From the NCBI RefSeq assembly GCF_001429725.1, contig NZ_LMHV01000043.1, positions 146,938-210,937 on the forward strand: 64,000 bases of DNA. The letters are read 5' to 3'. This DNA is from Rhizobium sp. Root708 (GTDB lineage: Bacteria > Pseudomonadota > Alphaproteobacteria > Rhizobiales > Rhizobiaceae). This document shows, piece after piece, positions 33,334 through 40,959 of this stretch. Below the pieces are notes generated by a model that was not told the origin of the DNA, made no database searches, and worked only from the letters and a program-made list of their open reading frames with translations. Position numbers and translations under genes: made by a program. How positions within the stretch are numbered: the first letter of the stretch is position 1; each line of letters opens with the position of its first letter.

Positions 33334-33705
33334 TCAGACAGTTCGGGGAGGCGGTGCCAGTGGCGCCGGTCGTGCGCCCGGAAGGGCGCGTGCTGTGGCC
33401 GGGGAGGGGTAGGAAAACATCTGCTTGCCGTCGGCGCCGACCGTCACTTCAGGCACCACGGCAAGACAGGCGGAGCAGAACGGCATGTGTGCCATGCCAC
33501 CCGCCGGACACGGATCGCTCGCCGGCGTTTGCGGTTTCACCGTGTCGCCCATATCCATGCCGGCCATGTGGTGGTGTTGCGCAGCGCCCGTCATATCCGC
33601 ACTCGCGGCCTGGCGCATGGATTCGCACATTGGGCATCCCGCAAACGCCGACATTCCGTAGGCGAGCCAGGCAAGCATCAATGTCACGGCGGCAAGGAAG
33701 CGCAT
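33334..33705 (-). CDS. Exported Cys/His/Met-motif protein, putative metal handling
   Basis: A 123-residue protein with a signal peptide ending near MSAFAG. The mature part has GCPMCESM, then QHHHMAGMDMGD, then DPCPAGGMAHMPFCSACLAV. This gives six cysteines with two CxxC motifs and a His3-Met cluster, a pattern seen in periplasmic copper- or silver-binding proteins (DUF2946-like). The C-terminal 25 residues are Pro/Ala-rich. It lies 76 bases upstream of the DUF305 gene on the same strand, probably cotranscribed. The family name is tentative; the motif content is directly visible. Confidence 0.72.
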   Translation of the reverse strand: MRFLAAVTLMLAWLAYGMSAFAGCPMCESMRQAASADMTGAAQHHHMAGMDMGDTVKPQTPASDPCPAGGMAHMPFCSACLAVVPEVTVGADGKQMFSYPSPATARALPGARPAPLAPPPRTV

Positions 33706-33754
33706 GCAGCGAAGATAAGCAAACGCAGCGAGGCTGCCAAGATGGCAATCGGCA

Positions 33755-34069
33755 TTATCGAAGCTTGGCGGCCTTGCGCAGCGCTTCGTTGATCCGGCCC
33801 TGCCAACCCTTGCCGGTTGCCTTGAAGGCGTCGATCACGTCAGGATCGAGCCGCAGCGAAATCTGCCGCTTCGGTTGCTCCACCGCCGGGCGACCGCGCG
33901 AACGCCTGATGCTCTCGGCAAGCTCCGGGAAGACCTCGGCAAAGGGCCGGGCCTTCTTGAGGTCCTCTTCGGTCCACTCGGGATTGTCGCTGACATCATC
34001 CCAGTCGTTTCTCGAATAGCCTCGCCCTTCCTTGAACTCGACCTGCAATTCAGTCTTCTTCGCTTTCAT
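33755..34069 (-). CDS. brnA: BrnA-type antitoxin
   Basis: A 104-residue antitoxin of the BrnT/BrnA type II module. The C-terminal ribbon-helix-helix is visible as KRQISLRLDPDVIDAFKATG followed by WQGRINEALRKA. The N-terminal half (YSRNDWDDVSDNPEWTEEDLKKA) matches the BrnA toxin-binding segment. It overlaps the toxin gene by 20 bases, and is predicted to repress the operon together with BrnT. Confidence 0.9.
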   Translation of the reverse strand: MKAKKTELQVEFKEGRGYSRNDWDDVSDNPEWTEEDLKKARPFAEVFPELAESIRRSRGRPAVEQPKRQISLRLDPDVIDAFKATGKGWQGRINEALRKAAKLR

Positions 34070-34313
34070 CGATCAACCTCCTTTCACTCTTGCGTGCCGG
34101 GCGCATGGAGACAATGGAAACCCCCTCCGAACCCAGTATCGCAAAGACTACGGCGATCGAGCCATCGGCAAAGCGGCCTATCGCCATCAATCGCCCGCGT
34201 TTGGCCGGCCGCAGAATGGCGTCGAGAAAGAACACCTCGTCGAGATCGGCGAAGTCGAGGCCATGCTTGTCGAGGTTGGCCAGCCGTTTCGGCTCATCCC
34301 AAACGATCTTCAT
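34050..34313 (-). CDS. brnT: BrnT-type ribonuclease toxin
   Basis: An 87-residue toxin with the BrnT fold (RelE-like ribonuclease). The signature regions are IVWDEPKRLANLDKHGLDFAD, where the family reads W-D-x-x-K-x-x-x-N-x-x-K-H, then RLMAIGRF and the terminal SMRPARKSERR with conserved Arg. It is the first gene of the module, translated before brnA. Promoter DNA upstream (34314-34378) is AT-rich with repeated GATATC elements. Confidence 0.9.
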   Translation of the reverse strand: MKIVWDEPKRLANLDKHGLDFADLDEVFFLDAILRPAKRGRLMAIGRFADGSIAVVFAILGSEGVSIVSMRPARKSERRLIDESEED

Positions 34314-34378
34314 CGATACGATATCGCAAAATAAAAGTGATACAATAAATCTTTGATTGCATCACGATATCTTGCAAT
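34314..34378 (-). promoter_or_regulatory. Promoter/operator region of brnTA
   Basis: This AT-rich stretch holds CGATATCG (34319-34326, a perfect palindrome) and CGATATCT (34365-34372), flanked on the minus strand by TTGCA...TGCAA arms. Repeated palindromes upstream of a BrnT start fit BrnA or BrnTA autorepression, but the exact operator is not proven. Confidence 0.45.
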
Positions 34379-35134
34379 TCAATAAGCTGCAATCACCTGG
34401 TGGATGACCTGATAATCCGGGCTTTCCTCGCCCGTAGGCACCACCGGCCAGGCCCAGCTCGCTTGCGCATCGGGCACCTTGGCCCCATGCATGAGATCGG
34501 CCTCCTCATGGGGCTTGCCGTTGCAGTCGATCACCGCGTAGGAGACGTCGGTGACGAGGCAGCTCTTGAACGGCATGCGCGCCAGGCCAGAGAGGTGCGC
34601 CGCGATCAGCTGCTCCGCCGTATCATCAGGCATCCGCTCGCGCTCGGCCTCGAACCGCCGCCCAACGCCGCGCCCGATCTGCGACAGGAGATTGGCCGAA
34701 ACCACGAAATCGAGATAGGGCACGTTGCGCAGGAAGCCGAGCGGCTCCGGCGCTTTGCCGTCGGCAAGCTCGTCGTAGCCGGAGAGATCACGTTCGATCA
34801 GCCGGACATTGCGATAGATTTTCTTCCGCATCTTCAGCCGCACCGTCGCGATATGCACGAGATCGATCAGCACCACGGTATCGAAGGCGGCGGCCAGTTC
34901 GCGGATCGGCACGTCTCGCAGCAGCCCGGAGCCCAGCACCACGGCTGTCCGCCGCTGCTTGCAGGCCGCCATCGCCGAAAGGATCGCCTGCCTGGTGTTG
35001 GCTTCGTGGTCCGCCCATTGCCGGCTGCAGCGATTGGCGCGCGACCAGAGATTGACAGAATAACGGATGAATTTCCTGTGCGCCTTTTGCGTCATCGGGA
35101 CGGTCGCGGCGTAAAGAAGCGCTTCAGCGATCAT
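34379..35134 (-). CDS. Conserved protein of unknown function with Rossmann-like segment
   Basis: A 251-residue soluble protein that I do not recognise. A Rossmann-type beta-alpha-beta is suggested by TAVVLGSGLLRDVPIRELA and FDTVVLIDLVHIATVRLKMR. This layout is similar to the SAM-binding start of class I methyltransferases, though the canonical GxGxG is only GSGLL. The C-terminal part has SCLVTDVSYAVIDCNGKPHEE. It is near the BrnTA module but with its own start; it is divergent from hisS. A methyltransferase-like fold is inference. Confidence 0.6.
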   Translation of the reverse strand: MIAEALLYAATVPMTQKAHRKFIRYSVNLWSRANRCSRQWADHEANTRQAILSAMAACKQRRTAVVLGSGLLRDVPIRELAAAFDTVVLIDLVHIATVRLKMRKKIYRNVRLIERDLSGYDELADGKAPEPLGFLRNVPYLDFVVSANLLSQIGRGVGRRFEAERERMPDDTAEQLIAAHLSGLARMPFKSCLVTDVSYAVIDCNGKPHEEADLMHGAKVPDAQASWAWPVVPTGEESPDYQVIHQVIAAY

Positions 35135-35265
35135 GGTATAGCTCCGTCATTCGATCCATTCTCCCTCGTTCACGCGATTCTGTCTCCCGGATCAAGGGCC
35201 TTCGCCCTTGCCGCATCCGGCCCTTTCCGCTAGGAAACCGCCACTGTCACACTGAGCGGAAGACG

Positions 35266-36930
35266 TTGGAAATGAACGACATCAAGAAGAAACCACAAAA
35301 GCTCAAGGCCAGACTTCCCCGCGGCTTCGTCGATCGTTCGGCGGCCGATATTCGCGCCGTCAATGAAATGACCGCGAAGATCCGTGAAGTCTATGAGCAT
35401 TATGGTTTCGATCCTGTCGAAACGCCGCTCTTCGAATACACCGATGCGCTCGGCAAGTTTCTGCCCGATGCCGACCGGCCGAACGAAGGCGTCTTCTCGC
35501 TGCAGGATGACGACGAGCAGTGGATGTCGCTCCGCTACGACCTGACGGCGCCGCTCGCCCGCCATGTCGCCGAGAACTTCAACGAAATCCAGCTGCCTTA
35601 CCGCACCTATCGTGCCGGCTATGTCTTCCGCAACGAGAAGCCCGGCCCCGGCCGCTTCCGCCAGTTCATGCAGTTCGACGCCGACACCGTTGGCGCGCCG
35701 GGCGTCCAGGCCGATGCCGAGATGTGCATGATGATGGCCGATACGATGGAGGCGCTCGGCATCAAGCGGGGTGATTATGTCATCCGTGTCAACAACCGCA
35801 AGGTTCTCGACGGCGTTCTAGAGGCCGCTGATATCCCAGAATTTAAGCGTGTTGAGACTTTGCGCTCACTCGACAAGTTCGACAAGTTCGGGTTTTCTGG
35901 TGTGAAGTCGCTACTGACCACCGGTAGAAAAGACGAGAGTGGAGATTTCACAAAGGGAGTTGGATTGTCTGAGCCGCAGGCCGACATTCTTCTGTCAGTT
36001 TTTGCTCCCGGCAATGCCTACAGGTGCAGCTTTGCCAAAGAAGACGGCACGATCGGCTATTTTGAGGGCAGTCCGGATAAAATCATAACCAATTGGGATG
36101 ATGTCTTGCGCGGGCACAATCAAATTGGATTGGCGCAATTTTTTGGCGCACCGTCTCAGAACCCAAGCTTGATGGCTCTCTTAAATGCGAATGTGGCCTG
36201 TAAAGGCAGTCCAACTGGCGCACAAGGATTGGGTGAGCTACTGATTATGCTCAGGGTATTTCAGGACGCTGGCTACGGAGAGGACCGCATCAAGATCGAC
36301 CCCTCAGTAGTCCGCGGCCTCGAATATTACACCGGCCCGGTCTACGAAGCCGAGCTTCTGTTCGATGTCACCAACGAAAAGGGCGAGAAGGTCGTCTTCG
36401 GTTCCGTCGGCGGTGGCGGTCGTTATGATGGCCTCGTTTCCCGCTTCATGGGCCAGCCCGTTCCGGCTACCGGCTTCTCCATCGGTGTGTCGCGTCTGAT
36501 GACGGCGCTGAAGAACCTTGGCAAGCTCGGCCAGAGCGACGTCATCGAGCCCGTCCTCGTCACCGTCATGGATGGCGATGTCGAGGCCATGGGCCGCTAT
36601 CAGCGCATCACCCAGGAATTGCGTGCATCCGGCATTCGCGCCGAAATGTACCAGGGCAACTGGAAGAAGTTTGGCAACCAGCTGAAATACGCCGACCGTC
36701 GCGGCTGCCCCGTCGCCATCATCCAGGGCGGCGATGAGCGCGCCGACGGCGTCGTGCAGATCAAGGACCTGATCGAGGGCAAGCGTCTCTCCGGTGAGAT
36801 CGAGGACAACGCCTCGTGGCGTGAAGCCCGCGTCGCACAGGAAACCGTCAAGGAGGCCGATCTGGTCGCCAAGGTGCGGGAAATCCTGGCGGCGCAGGCG
36901 GAAGATCGCAAGCGAGCGTCCGATGCTTAA
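35266..36930 (+). CDS. hisS: Histidyl-tRNA synthetase with an atypical internal segment
   Basis: Class II synthetase that charges tRNA-His. Motif 2 is YRAGYVFRNEKPGPGRFRQF, HisA motif is VRGLEYYTGPVYE, and motif 3 is GFSIGVSRLMTAL; all lie in normal high-GC DNA. Between them, about 35815-36300, GC falls to about 51% by hand count against about 63% in sampled flanks. Codon choice changes there, and the protein carries extra sequence (for example FAKEDGTIGYFEGSPD and QFFGAPSQNP). The total of 554 residues is about 50 longer than the rhizobial HisS I recall (about 500). The frame is intact, so the enzyme is probably functional but mosaic in the region between motif 2 and HisA, which in family members holds the tRNA-contacting insertion domain. 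It heads hisS-hisZ-hisG. Confidence 0.95.
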   Translation: MEMNDIKKKPQKLKARLPRGFVDRSAADIRAVNEMTAKIREVYEHYGFDPVETPLFEYTDALGKFLPDADRPNEGVFSLQDDDEQWMSLRYDLTAPLARHVAENFNEIQLPYRTYRAGYVFRNEKPGPGRFRQFMQFDADTVGAPGVQADAEMCMMMADTMEALGIKRGDYVIRVNNRKVLDGVLEAADIPEFKRVETLRSLDKFDKFGFSGVKSLLTTGRKDESGDFTKGVGLSEPQADILLSVFAPGNAYRCSFAKEDGTIGYFEGSPDKIITNWDDVLRGHNQIGLAQFFGAPSQNPSLMALLNANVACKGSPTGAQGLGELLIMLRVFQDAGYGEDRIKIDPSVVRGLEYYTGPVYEAELLFDVTNEKGEKVVFGSVGGGGRYDGLVSRFMGQPVPATGFSIGVSRLMTALKNLGKLGQSDVIEPVLVTVMDGDVEAMGRYQRITQELRASGIRAEMYQGNWKKFGNQLKYADRRGCPVAIIQGGDERADGVVQIKDLIEGKRLSGEIEDNASWREARVAQETVKEADLVAKVREILAAQAEDRKRASDA

Positions 36931-36934
36931 TAAA

Positions 36935-37086
36935 CCCCTCCCCAACCCCTCCCCACAGGGGGGAGGGGCTTTCAGCCGCACCGCCCTGCCCAATGCGCCA
37001 TTTGGGGGCGCGGCCACGGTTCAGATTTTGCTCGACAGCCACTCCGACTTAGTCCCTCCCCCTTGTGGGGAGGGGTTGGGGAGGGG
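36935..37086. repeat. Palindromic intergenic element with 33-bp inverted arms
   Basis: The left arm 36935-36967 and right arm 37054-37086 are inverted copies of each other over 33 bases with one mismatch (left arm begins CCCCTCCCCAACCCCTCCCC). They enclose about 86 bases. Just outside, AATAAA (36929-36934) and TTTATT (37089-37094) extend the symmetry. It fills the gap between hisS and hisZ. The C/G-rich arm resembles a repeat that I recall as common between genes in rhizobia and agrobacteria, probably a nonautonomous palindromic element. Confidence 0.85.
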
Positions 37087-37107
37087 CCTTTATTGGGGAG
37101 CAGTACG

Positions 37108-38226
37108 ATGCCCCTGATTAACCTCCCAGCCTTCTCCGAAGACCTTCTCGCCGAATTCGTCGCCCGCCGCACCGAGCGCGTCGACACGCCGATCATTCAG
37201 CCGGCGGAGCCGTTTCTGGACATTGCCGGCGAGGATCTCCGTCGCCGGATATTCATGACCGAGAACGAAACCGGCGCCAGCCTGTGCTTGCGGCCGGAGT
37301 TCACGATTCCGGTCTGCCTGCGCCACATCGAAAGCGCCACCGGCACCCCGAAACGCTATTCCTATCTCGGCGAAGTCTTCCGGCAGCGGCGCGAGGGCGG
37401 AAGCGAATTCTACCAGGCCGGTATCGAAGATCTCGGTGACATCAACATTTCTGCGGCCGACGCCCGCATCATCGGTGACGCGGTCGGCATCCTGTCCCGG
37501 CTTCTGCCCGGCCGGCAGCTCGCCGTGACGCTGGGCGATCAGGCCGTCTTCGAAGCGGTCGTGCAGGCTCTTGGTCTCCCGCTCGGCTGGCAGAAGCGAT
37601 TGACCCACGCCTTCGGCAACATGGCGCAGCTCGAGGCTCTGCTCGCGCGCCTCGTCAGCCCACAATTTGTAACCGGTCTGGATGATCAGGTCGCGAGCCT
37701 CCTGAATTCTGGCGACGAAGACGCCCTGGTGAAACACATCGACGAGACCATGCAGGCAACGGGCTATTCGACCAATGCCAGCCGGTCGCCCGCGGAGATC
37801 GCGCGGCGCCTGAAGGAAAAGCTCATCCTCGCTGAAATCCGCCTCGACGACGCTGCCTTTGCTGTGCTGCAGGAGTTTCTGTCGCTGCAGGTGCCGCTAA
37901 CCAACGCCTCAGCGGCCCTGGCCGGTTTCGCGGACGCTGCCGGTTTCAAGCTCGGCAACGCTCTGGCGCGCTTCGATGGCCGTGTCGCCGCATTGGCGAA
38001 TGCCGGCGTCGATATCTCCATGGTCGAATATCGCGCCGCCTTCGGGCGTCCGCTCGACTATTACACCGGCCTCGTGTTCGAGATCGGCGTCGAGGGCTCC
38101 GACTCGGTTCTCGTCGGTGGCGGCCGGTTCGACAAACTGATGACGTTCCTTGGTGCCAAGGAGCGCATTCCCGCGGTTGGCTTCTCCTTGTGGCTCGACC
38201 GTATCGATGCGGCGAGGGCGGCCTGA
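37108..38226 (+). CDS. hisZ: ATP phosphoribosyltransferase regulatory subunit HisZ
   Basis: A 372-residue HisRS-like paralogue that lacks aminoacylation and binds short-form HisG to make the active hetero-octamer of histidine biosynthesis. It retains class II-like features (LCLRPEFTIPVCLRHIES, YSYLGEVFRQRREGGSEFYQ, and RPLDYYTGLVFEIG near the HisA position). The ATG 37108 follows GGGGAG at the edge of the palindromic element. Its stop overlaps the hisG start. Confidence 0.93.
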   Translation: MPLINLPAFSEDLLAEFVARRTERVDTPIIQPAEPFLDIAGEDLRRRIFMTENETGASLCLRPEFTIPVCLRHIESATGTPKRYSYLGEVFRQRREGGSEFYQAGIEDLGDINISAADARIIGDAVGILSRLLPGRQLAVTLGDQAVFEAVVQALGLPLGWQKRLTHAFGNMAQLEALLARLVSPQFVTGLDDQVASLLNSGDEDALVKHIDETMQATGYSTNASRSPAEIARRLKEKLILAEIRLDDAAFAVLQEFLSLQVPLTNASAALAGFADAAGFKLGNALARFDGRVAALANAGVDISMVEYRAAFGRPLDYYTGLVFEIGVEGSDSVLVGGGRFDKLMTFLGAKERIPAVGFSLWLDRIDAARAA

Positions 38227-38921
38227 TGACGATTACCATCGCTTTGCCCTCCAAGGGTCGCATGAAGGAAGATGCTTCAGCCATCTTCGAACGAGCTGGA
38301 ATGAAGATAACGGCGGTCGGCAACGACCGCTCCTATCGTGGCAGGGTCGAAGGCCTTGATGATGTCGAGGTCGCCTTTCTGTCGGCGTCAGAGATTTCCC
38401 GCGAGATCGGCAATGGCAGCGTCGATTTCGGTGTCACCGGCGAGGATCTGATCCGGGAAGGATTGGCCGAGGCTGACAAGCGCGTCGAAGTCTGCGCGCG
38501 GCTGGGATTTGGTCACGCCGATGTCGTGGTCGCTGTCCCGGAGATCTGGCTGGATGTCGATACCATGGCCGATCTCGGTGATGTCGCCGCCGATTTCCGC
38601 GCCCGCCACGGACGCCGCCTCGCGATCGCGACGAAGTACTGGCGGCTGACACAGCAGTTCTTTTCGAGCCAGCACGGCATCCAGCTCTATCGCATCGTCG
38701 AGAGCCTGGGCGCGACCGAGGGAGCACCGGCATCGGGCTCCGCCGACATCATCGTTGATATCACATCCACGGGATCGACGTTGCGCGCCAACCATCTGAA
38801 GGTCTTGAGCGATGGCGTCATCCTGCGCTCGGAAGCCTGCCTGGTGCGCGCCCGCAAGCAAAGCCACGCGGATGAGCCGGCTGTCGCACGCCTGATCGAC
38901 GCGGTTCGCGGCGCTCTCTGA
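38226..38921 (+). CDS. hisG: ATP phosphoribosyltransferase, short form HisG
   Basis: Catalyses the first step of histidine biosynthesis, joining ATP and PRPP. The 231-residue short form lacks the regulatory C-terminal domain, which fits the presence of HisZ next to it. Visible motifs are IALPSKGRMKEDASAIFERA at the N-terminus, DFGVTGEDLI, and the PRPP-binding loop IIVDITSTGSTLRANHLK. The ATG overlaps the hisZ stop (TGATG). Confidence 0.95.
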   Translation: MTITIALPSKGRMKEDASAIFERAGMKITAVGNDRSYRGRVEGLDDVEVAFLSASEISREIGNGSVDFGVTGEDLIREGLAEADKRVEVCARLGFGHADVVVAVPEIWLDVDTMADLGDVAADFRARHGRRLAIATKYWRLTQQFFSSQHGIQLYRIVESLGATEGAPASGSADIIVDITSTGSTLRANHLKVLSDGVILRSEACLVRARKQSHADEPAVARLIDAVRGAL

Positions 38922-38946
38922 CTTTTCCCTCGATGAAACGAGCACG

Positions 38947-38974
38947 AAAAAACCCGCCGTCTGGTGACGGCGGG
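38947..38974 (-). terminator. Terminator of the DoxX gene
   Basis: A perfect 9-bp stem (CCCGCCGTC 38953-38961 and GACGGCGGG 38966-38974), loop TGGT, is followed on the minus strand by six T (38947-38952). It closes the doxX-like transcript and may also slow the convergent hisG transcript. Confidence 0.85.
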
Positions 38975-39005
38975 CTCTGTCATGCTTGGGAGAATGTCTT
39001 GTCGC

Positions 39006-39452
39006 TTACGCGGTGACCGGCAGCGCGCCGCGGCGGGCGTCGACCGAGTAGAGGCCTGGGCCGAAGGTGGCGAGCAGGATGTAGGCACCGGCCAGCGTGA
39101 AGTTTTTCATCAGCATGATGCCGTTCAGCGCATTGATCCAGCCGAGAGCGGCATCCGGCCAGCCTTCGATTGCAACGGTGCCGGAATGGAAGACGGCGCC
39201 GGTGAAGATGCAGAATACGGCCAAAGCCCAGCCGACGATCTTCGTCTGGAAGCCGACGAGAACGGCAAGACCGGTGACGAGTTCGAACAGGCCGGCGAGA
39301 TAGGCAAGTGCCGTGGCGGCAGGCATGCCGGCGCCGGTGATCATGCCGGCGGTGCCAGCCGGGTCGGTCAGCTTGCCGAAGCCCGAGTAGATGAAGATGA
39401 ACGAGAGAAGGATGCGGGCGACGAGAATAACAATGTTCTGGGTATTCGACAT
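39006..39452 (-). CDS. DoxX family membrane protein
   Basis: A 148-residue inner-membrane protein with four hydrophobic helices. The start ATG 39452 gives MSNTQNIVILVARILLSFIF. The DoxX signature is FIYSGFGKLTDPAGTAGMI, and YLAGLFELVTGLAVLVGF follows. Members act in thiol and redox processes or as small quinone-associated subunits; the role here is not known. It stands alone, convergent with hisG. Confidence 0.87.
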   Translation of the reverse strand: MSNTQNIVILVARILLSFIFIYSGFGKLTDPAGTAGMITGAGMPAATALAYLAGLFELVTGLAVLVGFQTKIVGWALAVFCIFTGAVFHSGTVAIEGWPDAALGWINALNGIMLMKNFTLAGAYILLATFGPGLYSVDARRGALPVTA

Positions 39453-39668
39453 GGAAGACGTCTCCGTTTGAATGTCTGTGAGGTTTCTGTGCCCCCGGCA
39501 CTGTCTCAACCTCGGATGACGTCTTTTCTCCTTTTTCTGTGTTGAAGGAAAGATAAACGAACACAGACAGTTTGTTCAATAAAAGGAAACGATAACGCGT
39601 TCCGCCGCGTGGCTTGCCGCCATCGGCCGACCTCCCTATCTTCCGGCAACCGAAGACGGAGATCCAAG

Positions 39669-40379
39669 ATGGCAGACCTCAGCGCATTCCCGGTCACAAC
39701 GCGCTGGCCGGCACAGAATTCCGATATCATTCAGCTCTATTCCCTGCCCACACCGAACGGTGTGAAGGTCTCGATCGCGCTCGAGGAGCTTGGGCTCCCC
39801 TACGAACCGCATCTGATCTCCTTCTCCACGAACGATCAGAAGTCTCCGGAGTTCGTCTCCCTCAACCCCAACGGACGCATCCCCGCCATTATCGATCCCA
39901 ACGGACCGGATGGAAAACCGATCGGCATCTTCGAGTCCGGGGCAATTCTTCTCTACTTGGCGGAAAAGACCGGCCATCTCATTCCCGCCGACGCTGTCGG
40001 TCGCTCCCAGACGATCCAGTGGCTGTTCTTCCAGATGGGGGGCATCGGGCCGATGTTCGGCCAGTTCGGCCATTTTCATAAGTTCGCCGCCGATAAGGTG
40101 ACCAACAATTCCTATCCCGTCGAGCGATACCGTGATGAGAGCAAGCGGCTTCTCAGCGTCCTGGAAGGACGTCTGCAGGGACGCAAATGGATTATGGGAG
40201 ACCTCTACACGATCGCCGACATAGCGACGTTTCCGTGGGTGCGCGGTGCCGATGTCTTCTACGGCGGTCGCGAGCTTTTGGAATACGCGAAATTCCCTGC
40301 CGTGATGGATTGGCTGGAGCGCTGCATTGCCAGACCGGCGAGTGAGAAGGGGCTTAACATCCCCGCGAGGCCAGCCTGA
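39669..40379 (+). CDS. Glutathione S-transferase family protein (YghU/YfcG-like)
   Basis: A 236-residue GST of the nu/Ure2-like group that reduces disulfides with glutathione. The thioredoxin-like N-terminal domain reads LYSLPTPNGVKVSIALEELG, with the Thr/Asn glutathione-contact loop of that group, then NPNGRIPAIIDPNG and FESGAILLYLAEKTG (Glu-Ser contacts). The helical C-terminal domain has QWLFFQMGGIGPMFGQFGHF. An N-terminal roughly 20-residue lead (DLSAFPVTTRWPAQ) is usual for YghU-like members. GshA in this window supplies the thiol pathway. Confidence 0.9.
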   Translation: MADLSAFPVTTRWPAQNSDIIQLYSLPTPNGVKVSIALEELGLPYEPHLISFSTNDQKSPEFVSLNPNGRIPAIIDPNGPDGKPIGIFESGAILLYLAEKTGHLIPADAVGRSQTIQWLFFQMGGIGPMFGQFGHFHKFAADKVTNNSYPVERYRDESKRLLSVLEGRLQGRKWIMGDLYTIADIATFPWVRGADVFYGGRELLEYAKFPAVMDWLERCIARPASEKGLNIPARPA

Positions 40380-40423
40380 TCGCAACTGCGGGGAGCCACC
40401 AGAGCGCTGGCTCCCCGCAGGGC

Positions 40424-40936
40424 TTACTGACGACGGGCAGTCACGCCGGAGGTGCTGCTCTTGAAGCGCGGAAAGATGAATACCCCGAGGATGCTGCCAC
40501 CGACGCCGTCTTCGTAGCCGTTCGACTCTCCCATGCAGAAGAGCGGTTGCCGATGGCCGTTTGCGGCAATGATGGTCGTCGAAAAACAGAAGGACGACGA
40601 AGAGAGCGTGGAGGCCTGCTCGAAGATATCGAGGATGTGGGCGTGGTCCTTCCGGTCATAACAGCGCAGCAGGCTCAGCAGCCCGCATTCTACGCCGGTG
40701 AGGCCATGCAGCATGGCGCTGCGTTCCCTGAGGCGGATTGTGCCGCTTGAGAAATCCCCAGTCCAGGTTTCGGCGACAGAGAACTGCGCCAGCATTTCCG
40801 GATTATTGTCGTTGAGGTCGAGCGATCCCGGCATTAGCGGTGCCGAAATGTCGGTCTTGGCGATTTTAAACAAATTGTTCCCCATGTTGGCCACAGCGTT
40901 CCCCTGCTGCGGTCCCGGCAAACAGAACAGATTCAT
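40424..40936 (-). CDS. PAS-like single-domain protein of unknown function
   Basis: A 170-residue protein. The start ATG 40936 (MNLFCLPGPQQGNAVANMGN) is used; the frame is open upstream. From about residue 50 the pattern is PAS-like: ETWTGDFSSGTIRL, then LLSLLRCYDRKDHAHILDIF, then a strand with GHRQPLFCMGES and a closing GSILGVFIFPRF. No output domain is attached, so it may be a stand-alone sensor or adaptor. A 17-bp palindrome lies just upstream of the start (40943-40959). Confidence 0.68.
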   Translation of the reverse strand: MNLFCLPGPQQGNAVANMGNNLFKIAKTDISAPLMPGSLDLNDNNPEMLAQFSVAETWTGDFSSGTIRLRERSAMLHGLTGVECGLLSLLRCYDRKDHAHILDIFEQASTLSSSSFCFSTTIIAANGHRQPLFCMGESNGYEDGVGGSILGVFIFPRFKSSTSGVTARRQ

Positions 40937-40942
40937 ACTGCA

Positions 40943-40959
40943 CCGAGCATCATGCTCGG
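40943..40959. promoter_or_regulatory. Perfect palindrome at the translation start of the PAS-like gene
   Basis: CCGAGCAT-C-ATGCTCGG is a 17-bp perfect palindrome that ends six bases from the start codon. It could be an operator or an mRNA hairpin that limits ribosome access. Confidence 0.45.
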
